A DNA stretch of 64,000 bases. Origin: Puccinellia tenuiflora (Eukaryota; Streptophyta; Magnoliopsida; Poales; Poaceae). This document shows, in pieces, positions 56,601 to 64,000 of this stretch. Under the pieces are notes generated by a model, which saw nothing but the letters and a program-made list of their open reading frames with translations, ran no database searches and had not been told where the DNA came from. Numbering within the stretch: position 1 is the stretch's first letter; each line of letters opens with the position of its first letter. Both the position numbers and the translations under genes were made by a program. The stretch covers positions 1,916,603 to 1,980,602 of the forward strand of contig QRDG01000398.1 in NCBI GenBank assembly GCA_012064385.1, read 5' to 3'.

Positions 56601-59600
56601 AGGCCCCCAAGTGGAAAGCTCTTGTAGCATCACTGAAGAACCCCAGTGTAGCATCCAAGAGGCAAAAGAACAAAGATGGATCAAGCTCCTAATCAACCCA
56701 CATCGATGAAGATGGAGAGGGGGTTGGGCCGGCAGAAGGGGGAGTGGGAGCAAGAGAAGGAAAAGCGTCATAGTGGGAGCACATTGAAGGAATCTTGGTT
56801 AGAGATTATGTCCAGCAAAGAGCAATCAAGTGACAAGAGAGAAGAAAATAAGGAAGAACAGAAGGATGAACGATACAAAGGATTCATGGATATACAAGCG
56901 GAGAAGGTGGTAGTTGAAATAATAAGGTGGCGCTTGAGGCAGGGAGTGGCCATTGAGAAGGACAAGTCGTCACTTGAGGTGAAGAGGGTTTCTGTTGAGG
57001 AAACAAAGGTTGAGATAGAGGCCAGCAGGTTGGGCCTCGCCAGGTTCACCGAGAAGTCTAGGATCATGTTGGCTGACACGAGCCCCATGGATTCCAGGAC
57101 AAAGTTGTGGCATGACAACATTGTGATTCTCTCTTGGCACGGCAGGCCAATGGCCATGGAATTCGATCATGTCATGAAGTATGTTTGAGGATTTGTGCTC
57201 ATTTTGGTACTTTCTTCGCAGTATGCCCAGAAAAATTGGCATTAATATTGAACCTTTCCATTTGACAATTTATACGAGTTTTAGTTCAATTAGATGCGTT
57301 CAACTATTAATCTTTGAATTATTGTGATAGAAATGAAGTTGTGGAATAGAAATCAGAAAGAAAACAAGATTTGGACAAATGGGGTGGATAAATGAGATGT
57401 CCCATTGGGTACCATGGTAAACTGTCCGCCTCTCATTTATCCGGACACCTCTGGAATGGAAACATGAGGCGTCCATTTGGGAGCTCATCTTGGAGATGTC
57501 CTTAGTGACTTAGCCAAACATTAAAATCCACACACATCAATTCCTTGAAAACTATGTGCATGGCCATGTTTTAGCCGATATTTGCATGTTTTGTTTAACA
57601 TAATGCGGTTAAAATAGGAATAGTGAGAGCATGATAGAACCACACCTTCTCAAACTGCTTAGTGAACCATTTGTTTAGTTCTTTGGTACAATCCAAGTTG
57701 TTGATTACATAAGGCCGGAAATTACAGTATGACAGGTAGATGCCAATATCTGTGATGAATAAAACGAAATGCAATTCAGAAGATTGACAATAAAATGAAG
57801 AAAATATATTAAATATGACACTATGTGTGCCAGGGTTAAAAATAATGGCATTTCCATACATGCAAATCAAAATTTAGATTGTCAATCTATGTAATGTGAA
57901 GTGATAAAATGTGCAACTTTACATGTAAAGGGTAACAAGTAATACCAGCTTCTGAATGATAGTAGGACAACTCCTGGATGGTAGCAACAAGTTTTCCAAG
58001 TACAGCATTCATCTGAAGGCAAAGGGGGGAAATTTGGAAAAATGAACTGTCACAGAGCAAATTCTTCTCTTATAAAGTTGCAACAAAATCCTATAATAAA
58101 GAATATAGCAGATAGAAAGAACCATAGTCTTTTTTTTTTCGCACCTACTCATAAATGCCATAAGACAGGAGGATAATATAAAATAACTTAAACATATCTA
58201 CACATTTGCGGAAACATGAATAACAGTAAACTCTGTTTGCTGTCTGCATTTATTAACATAGCTCTTTTTAGTTTTTTACTGAACCGAACCACACACTCTG
58301 GCCCTTAAATAACCACAAATGATAGCTAGTTACAAATTATTGCCATGCTCCGAAAATTATAGCTAGTTACAAATTATTCCCGTTGATTATAGAACAGATA
58401 ACGAGTACCATTAACTGTTAATTCTCGGTCGTTCGTCTACAAACAATGATACCACACCAGGTGCTACTGCATGGTTGACTGAGTTATTTTTGTGGTCTGA
58501 ATTCAGGTATAACTACGTGGTCTAATGTGAAATCCAGATTTAGTTATCTAACATCACGGAATGGTACAAGGACAGTATGGTACACTGGTTTTCAGGTTGA
58601 CAAGAGAAAGGAATAATTTACCTCTAAACTTCTCTTGGCAAGTTTCTCATCTAATCTTGCAAGTTGTCCAGTTGTGCTAGTTTTAGCAGATCCACGGGAT
58701 TTGTTTCCCTGGGTGATGGAAGTAGCCTGCGCTGTAAGCAAATCAAGCTGCCATTCCAAAGAAGCGAGCTTCTTTTCCAAATCAGAAACTTCAGCTCTAA
58801 GTGCATGTTTTGAGTCACTAGAAAATATAAAAAGGAAATCCCTGGTCAGTGAAGATATAAAAACATACCATTAGCGAGATAAAGCTAGATTGTAAAATGG
58901 AGCAAACCCTGTGGGACTAATTCACTTCTGTCTTTTTCTTTTCTGGTATGGGACTACTATTTTACTCATTACACCCTCTGATATGTAAATCCTACTCAAT
59001 ACAGGAGTCCCTGTTACCGAAGTTATAATCTCAGAGATTTAGGCAGTGCTTCAATCATAAAACACATGCAAAATATAATGTACTACATATACCTACCAAT
59101 TATACTCAATAAGACAAAAATATGATGGGAGACAACAGAACGAGACACTTCCATATAAGAAGAAAAGGCGTTAGTGATGGAAAATAACGGGTAAATGCAT
59201 CTCACAAGAACAGGGGCACAGAATAACAGTTGATTCAGTTCTTTTATAACATGAGAGCGTCTTGCATAACACAAGAGCGACATGACATACCGGATGTCTC
59301 CCAGACTTTCTTCTGACAGGAATGTGTATTCCTGGTTCTCTCCAATTTCTGAGAAGACCGAAATACTGTTGAAAGCTGAATCCAGGTCCTCCCCCTGAAA
59401 ATGGTACTCGTATTAGGAGCATATCTCTAGCCGGAGGCAGCTATATTGCAACAAACGACTAGCACTGTTTTAACAATGATAGTCCAACTAAATTTACTGA
59501 ACAAATGGAGGTAAAAACCTCTATACCTCCAAAATCTTCCCTTCTAGTTCAAGCTGCTCATACCTGCACAGTTTATGAAACAAGAGCACCAGTTTAAGGC

Positions 59601-60303
59601 TGAGAAGTAAGAGAATCAACACATGTAGCCAAAACCACCGCGTAATTGTTTTTGTTTCTGCGATGAGCGTAATATGGGATTGAATATCACAATCTGCAGC
59701 TATTCTTCGTGCAAGCAAACTCTTGTAACCCTTCTGTTAGATAAACTATGCAGAGTGTCATGCTAGTATGATGCATCACATTCCAAAGCATGTGCAGACA
59801 AGTGCAATTGCGTGCTTTTCTCACCCAAACCCTCCACTTCCGAAAGTTTCACAGACAACTTTGCGCTGCACGAGAAATATTATTTTGAATCCAAACACCA
59901 GAGTTCTCAAGCTAATCCCAACCAAAACCCCAACCCGGAGCCCGAACTGCGCCTCGAATTGCACGTCCCACAGTTCAGACCCATGCCCCTCCCATCGCGT
60001 TCGAATCAACCCCCCGGACTAGCCGAAATTAGCAACCCGGCCAGGCATCCGCGCTCCGCAGGCGCCGGCGCACGCTATGATCGGAGAATTATAGAAAGGG
60101 TTCGCGAGATGGATGGGTGTGTACAGTTCGAGGTCGGAGGCGGAGAGGACGTTGGCGGGGCGGAGGCGGACGGCAATCCACGCGAGCACGCGGCGGGAGT
60201 CGTCCCCCTGGAGAAACGCCCAGTCGAGGCTCTCCGGGTCGAGCGGGTCCCCGCCGTCGAACCCCGCGGCGGCCAGGGCGTCGCAGAACTGCTTCGCGCT
60301 CAT
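50698..60303 (-). CDS. AUG3: Augmin complex subunit 3 (HAUS3/AUG3), 600 aa, 18 exons
   Basis: Exons on the minus strand: 60303-60125, 59563-59527, 59394-59291, 58817-58622, 58012-57946, 57749-57646, 54937-54898, 54116-54062, 53335-53204, 52847-52778, 52289-52232, 52145-52090, 52003-51848, 51742-51631, 51547-51406, 51190-51121, 51036-50941, 50826-50698. All junctions are GT..AG and the sum is exactly 601 codons. The N-terminus MSAKQFCDALAAAGF and RPANVLSASDLELYEQL, then QYIEAQVEYAKEEATLSKL, FINQLVNQLAAHQFLKIAC, and RRVFTDFFCHPGRL near the end, match plant AUG3 (about 617 aa). The protein is mostly helical coiled coil. Augmin recruits gamma-tubulin complexes to existing microtubules for branching nucleation in spindle and phragmoplast. 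Introns host a retro-relic, a Stowaway and a Harbinger-derived element. Confidence 0.95.
55026..55405 (+). mobile_element. Small LTR-retroelement relic in HAUS3 intron 6
   Basis: Two similar 80-bp stretches start TGTTGAAATATACATGCATT (55026) and TGTTGAAGTAAAAGTGCATT (55319) and share CGAGCTTTT and GTGAACTATTGGTG / ATGAACCGTTGGTG segments. The second follows CAGCCATTTGAGAGGGAGAG, which looks like a copia polypurine tract. The first could be the remnant of a left LTR or of a related TRIM. A Stowaway sits in between. Confidence 0.4.
55110..55204. mobile_element. Stowaway MITE, 95 bp
   Basis: CTTCCTCCGATCCGAAATGT at the left is matched by TTTTAGGATCAGAGGGAG at the right, with TA at 55108-55109 and 55205-55206. 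It lies in HAUS3 intron 6, within the retro-relic. Confidence 0.85.
55635..57501 (+). mobile_element. PIF/Harbinger-type element, 1,867 bp, in HAUS3 intron 6
   Basis: The left end TGGCATCTCCAAGG and the reversed right end GGACATCTCCAAGA are inverted. TTA lies on both sides (55632-55634 and 57502-57504), the expected PIF/Harbinger target duplication. Inside is a decayed plus-strand coding region for a Harbinger-associated Myb/NAM-type protein. No DDE transposase is seen, so the element depends on another for movement. Confidence 0.85.
56165..57188 (+). pseudogene. Decayed Harbinger ORF1-like (Myb/NAM-associated) gene
   Basis: The first part (about 56165-56430) reads TIKEDELFVTAWLELGS followed by a stop, then a region with FVEHMNKC, as in the trihelix-like N-terminal domain of plant Harbinger accessory proteins (often annotated GST T3-like or NAM-associated). 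The second part is an intact 170-codon frame, 56676-57188, with a basic segment, KESWLEIMSSKEQSSDKREE, and a charged coiled coil ending EETKVEIEASRLGLARF. At least two stops and a frameshift separate the parts. In such elements this protein binds DNA and brings the transposase to the nucleus. Confidence 0.75.
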
Positions 60304-60425
60304 CGCCGGCGGCGTCTCGCGTTGATCGATGCGTAATGCCGAAATGGGAGAACGGTGGGGCCGCCGGGAAGGGCAAGGAACTGGTGGGACCGGATGGCGC
60401 AGACGAGATATACGCGGGTCTTTAA

Positions 60426-61447
60426 GGTGTGTTTGGTTCGGGAACCAAGTGAAATGGAATGTCATGGCTCCATTCTAGAAGAATGGGTTGGTTACATTCT
60501 TATGTTTGGTTGAAGTAAAAGATAGAATGTGTTGATTACATTCTTATGTTTGGTTGAAGTGATAGAATACCAATAATCTGATTCAGTTCACCACTTGGTG
60601 AGAATACCTCCAATATGCACAGATCTATAAATTAGAAAATAAATAGCTCTTTACATTAGACAACTATAATTGAAATTTTTGATAACAGCGCAGTAAAATA
60701 TTCTTAACTAAAATTAATGAGAAACAAAATTTATATACACAGATATTCTTAACTAAAGTTTATAGTAATACTAATTGATTCTGTATTTGTTAACACATAT
60801 ACTCAGCTAATTGTGATGCTGCATGTTTTTGTTCTGGCTCAATATACTGTAATTGATTGCCTGCCTCTTTCCCATCTGAAGAAAATAAAAAAGTTGATGT
60901 TTGAATTGGATCGGACGAGCGGATCTCCTGGCAGGCACAGACGAGTGGAGCTTGCGGCCGCTGCCGCTTGCCACTCGACGCTGCCGCTGCTTACCGCTCT
61001 CGCCGCCGGCTACCGCTGCTTGCTGCTCGTCGCTGCCGCTGCCGCCGCCGCCGCTGGTCGCCGCTCGCTGCTCGCCGCCACGTGCCGCGCTCGCTGCAGC
61101 TCGCCGCCACGCGCCGCGCTCGTTGCAGCCGCCGCTCGCCGAGCTCGCTGCCGCCGCCAGAAATGAGAGGAGAGGGCGCCGCCGCCGGTGGTGAGAGGAG
61201 AGGGCGCTGTTGGGTGAGATAGATGAGGGGTGAGTGGAGGGTGACTGTTTTGTTTTTTTAATCGCTAATCGTATAGGAACGAGGTGATTCCTCCAATTTG
61301 GTGGAACGACTGAATTCGGGATCTAAGGGCATATTCCATTCGGGGGAACGTGTGGGTTCTTCTTCTGGACTACCAAACACATGAATCAAGCTCAGGTGCG
61401 GGTTTGACCCATGGCATTCCTTCTCATGACTGGTACCAAACACACCC
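60426..61447. mobile_element. Tourist/Harbinger-like element just upstream of HAUS3
   Basis: The left end GGTGTGTTTGGTTCGGGAAC and the reversed right end GGGTGTGTTTGGTACCAGTC match. TAA flanks both sides (60423-60425 and 61448-61450). The middle (60940-61200) is a GC-rich block of CTGCCGCTG / CTCGCCGCC repeats which yields spurious open frames. The element ends 122 bp before the HAUS3 start codon on the minus strand, so it occupies the promoter. Confidence 0.85.
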
Positions 61448-61450
61448 TAA

Positions 61451-62538
61451 GAGCATCTCCAGCCCAAATGGTGCTCTCAATCTCTACAGCAACCTCAGAA
61501 ATTTGTCTGATATCCGTTTTGAAATACTAGACACATATCCGGAATAATGAGGTGCTGTCTACACCAGCGATCCCCAAATCAAATACTACTTCACTGACAA
61601 CGAATTTAAAATAAATGTTAAAATTTATTCAAATTTTGTTGTATAAGATTTTAAATGAAAATTAAACCTAAACTTGCATCGCGGACGTCCTAACCTAATC
61701 TAAACCTAGTCCTAGTTCTCGAGCGTGTTCTAGTCGTCATCACCGATGTCGTCGTTGTCAAGGTAGACGACGGAGGAGGAGCAGACGTCTTCATGCACAT
61801 CGACGACCTGCTACGTCGTGAGCTCGATGGTCTACAAGAAGTTTGTTGTTGTTGTGTGTGTGTGTGTTGAGGGGGTGGGGGGGGGTACTACTCGATCATT
61901 GTGGCTGACGACACCAATGCCCAGCTAGGTTGGGGGACTCGTCGTCATGCAGATAGTCCCGTAGTAGCGAGGGGATACGCCATTCTGCCGGCACCTCCAT
62001 CGTCTCCTCCTTCACCTCCTTCTTGACCATCCGGTCAAAGGAGAGGTGACTGCGCTGTGGGGAGTGGTGCGTTAAGGCATGCCGCTGCGGCTAGACGTCA
62101 TGGATAACAATGCTTCCTCCTCCTCGACGTGGCAGCGAGCACCGCATGCCGCTGCCACGGAAGCCACGTCGCTCTTGGTAGGAACCGATGCCGACGCCAC
62201 GCCACTGCTACAGTGGCAACAAGCGGTCGGGACGTCGCTTCGCGTTGCGTCGTGAAGGCATGCGGCGTGGATGGCGCTATTTACCGTGTGGTCGGTCGCC
62301 TCCCACCACCAGCGTTGTGTCATGATATTCTACCGCTGCGGCTTGAACAAGCCACCCTCGTGCGCGTCGATGGCGACGCGTCGCTCACCCAAGAAGCGAT
62401 GTTGTCAAGCAACCCATTTTTTGTCATCGTTCTCGGGTAACACCGCTGCTTCGGTGTCGGGAAATCGCCATCTAGAACTGCTATGGGGTTTGGGGGACGG
62501 GCGAAACGACGAGGCAGCATGCACTCATAACCCATCCC
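61451..62538. mobile_element. Probable Harbinger-type fragment cut by copia LTR
   Basis: The stretch starts GAGCATCTCCAGCCC, a common end of grass Harbinger-type elements, next to the TAA shared with the previous element. No matching right end is found before the copia LTR at 62539. The interior includes GTGTGTGTGTG (61853) with a G-run and GC-rich sequence from 61980 to 62500. Open frames there show no domain, so no gene is called. Confidence 0.35.
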
Positions 62539-64000
62539 TGTTGGAAATATGCCCAAGAGGCAATAATAAATATTATTTGTTATCATATTTCTCGTTCATG
62601 ATAAATGTTTATTCTCCATGATATAATTGTATTAACCAGAAACAAAATACATGTGTGGAATATAAATGACAAAGTGTCCCTAGTAAGCCTCTTACGACTA
62701 GTTCGTTAGTCAAGAGATGGTTAAGGTTTCCTAACCATGGACTTATAAAGTCACTTGATAACGGAATCATATCATTAGGAGAATGATATGATGGACATAC
62801 CCAAATTAAAGCTTAGCATTTGATCGTATCGTTTAGCTTGATTGCTATAACTTTTTATCATATGTCAAGTATAGTTTTCTTAAACCATGAGATTGTGTCA
62901 CTCCCATTTATCGGAGGAATACTGTGTGGACATCAAACGTCACTTCGTAACTGGGTGATTATAAAGATGGATTTTAGGTATCTTCGATGGTATTTGTTGG
63001 GTGACATGAATCAAGACTGGGATTTGTCCCTTCGTGTGATGGAGAAGATATCTCTGGGCCCTCTCGATAGCATAGCATCCGAAAGCTTGCAAGCATATGA
63101 CTAAGTGTGTAGTCATGAGGATCCTATCCTATGGAACGAGTAAAGAGAACTTGCCGGTAACGAGATTAAACTAGGTATGGCGATACCGACGATCGAATCT
63201 CGGGCAAGTAATATATCGTGAGACAAATGAAATCGTATACGGGATTAATTGAATCCCCGACATCGTGCTTCAACTGATAAAGAACTTTGTTGAATATGTA
63301 GGAATCAATATGGACATCTCGGTCCCGCTATTGATTATTGATTTGATCAGTTCTCCATGTTCTCGAACCCGTAGGGTCACACACTTAACGCTTCGATGTA
63401 GTTAGGGCATACGCTGAGATATTTGATTGGTGTAAACGAATATTGATTCGGAGTCGCGGATGAGATCCTAGATATCACGAGGAGCTCCAAAAGAGTCTGG
63501 AGATAAAGTTTCATATAAGGAAAGTGGTTTTCAGGGTTTTAGAAAAGTTCGACAATTTTACGACAGGGTACTGCAAACATTCTAGAAGGTTCTGGAAGGT
63601 TCCAAAGTGGGACCCACCTAACCTCAGGGCCCACATGGACCGAGGGGAGGTGCAGCAGCCCACATGGGCTGGCCGCACCAAGCCCCAAGGCCCATGTGGC
63701 CAAAGGAGGTGGGGGCGCACCCAAACCCTAGGGGGTGCCTTGGAGGGCAAGCCCCCTCCTTGGCCATCGGCCCTAGGAAAGGGTGGGGCGCACCCCTTGC
63801 CCCTTTGCCTATCAAAGGAGGGGGTGCAGCACAAGGGGAGGCCACCCCATAACCCTAGCCGCACCAGCCCTTCCTCCCTCCTCTCTTTCTCTCGTGCACG
63901 GCTTGGCGAAGCCCTGTCCGCGGGAATCCTCCACCATCTCCACCACCATGCCGTCGTGCTGCTGGGATCTCGTGAGCCTCTTCTCCAACTCTTGCGGGAT
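62539..64000 (+). mobile_element. BARE-1/Angela copia LTR, start to window edge
   Basis: The LTR begins TGTTGGAAATATGCCCAAGAGGCAATAATA, of which the first 20 bases alone identify the BARE-1/Angela family. It keeps other hallmarks: CATCATTAGGAGAATGAT-like and CCTTACCATGGAC-like segments, TAACTGGGTGATTATAAAG, CTTGCCGGTAACGAGATT, ACCGACGATCGAATCTCGGGC and GAACCCGTAGGGTC. ATCCC at 62534-62538 would be the 5-bp target copy, but the other side lies outside. The family LTR is about 1.7-1.8 kb, so the window ends inside it. Divergence from wheat and barley copies is noticeable. Confidence 0.93.

Overview
This is nuclear DNA from a grass, most likely a pooid (the wheat, barley, oat and ryegrass group). 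The right edge carries the start of a BARE-1/Angela copia LTR, the middle has an Athila-type LTR with a perfect tRNA-Asp primer site, and a SIRE/Maximus-type copia gag sits beside a TGGTATCAGAGC primer site. Stowaway elements with CTCCCTCCGT ends are common. All three supported host genes are intron-rich and lie on the minus strand.

Layout. Positions 1-1170 and 33225-33603 are two halves of one array of about 175-190 bp repeats. An LTR retrotransposon split it: its 5-bp target duplication AAATG is at 1166-1170 and at 33225-33229. Everything between (1171-33224, about 32 kb) is therefore one insertion that later filled with others. In order these are the 5' LTR and gag-like start (1171-3486), a CACTA-like end, an EF-1alpha gene fragment, two hAT-type elements, a Stowaway, a solo LTR (8997-10392), an array of about 658-bp tandem repeats (10500-14232), an Athila-type LTR element (about 14400-18170), a copia relic with gag and one LTR but no pol (about 18900-26379), more of the host retrotransposon, a Mutator-like element (27113-32011) that itself holds a 5'-truncated LINE (28112-31850), and the host element's 3' LTR (32360-33224). 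From 33600 to 38910 come CACTA debris with a broken RNase H1-N-like reading frame and two Tourist/Harbinger-like elements.

The gene-bearing part is 39279-60303, all on the minus strand. In the direction of transcription, starting from the right, it holds: an 18-exon gene for augmin subunit 3 (HAUS3/AUG3, 600 aa); a small gene for a c-Myc-binding-protein (MYCBP/AMY-1) homologue (about 97 aa); and a 6-exon gene for an 809-aa nuclear protein with a C4HC3 PHD finger and a C-terminal Myb/SANT domain. Splice phases join cleanly in all three apart from the very short first coding exon of the MYCBP gene. Nothing suggests a shared pathway. MITEs, a degenerate SINE, a Harbinger-derived element and a retro-relic sit in introns and spacers, and a 1-kb Tourist-like element lies about 120 bp upstream of the HAUS3 start codon.

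No undescribed functional system is evident. The most informative observations are the reconstructable nesting order, the 658-bp satellite-like array, a 20-bp near-perfect hairpin between duplicated segments (49367-49412), and the chimeric LTR pair.
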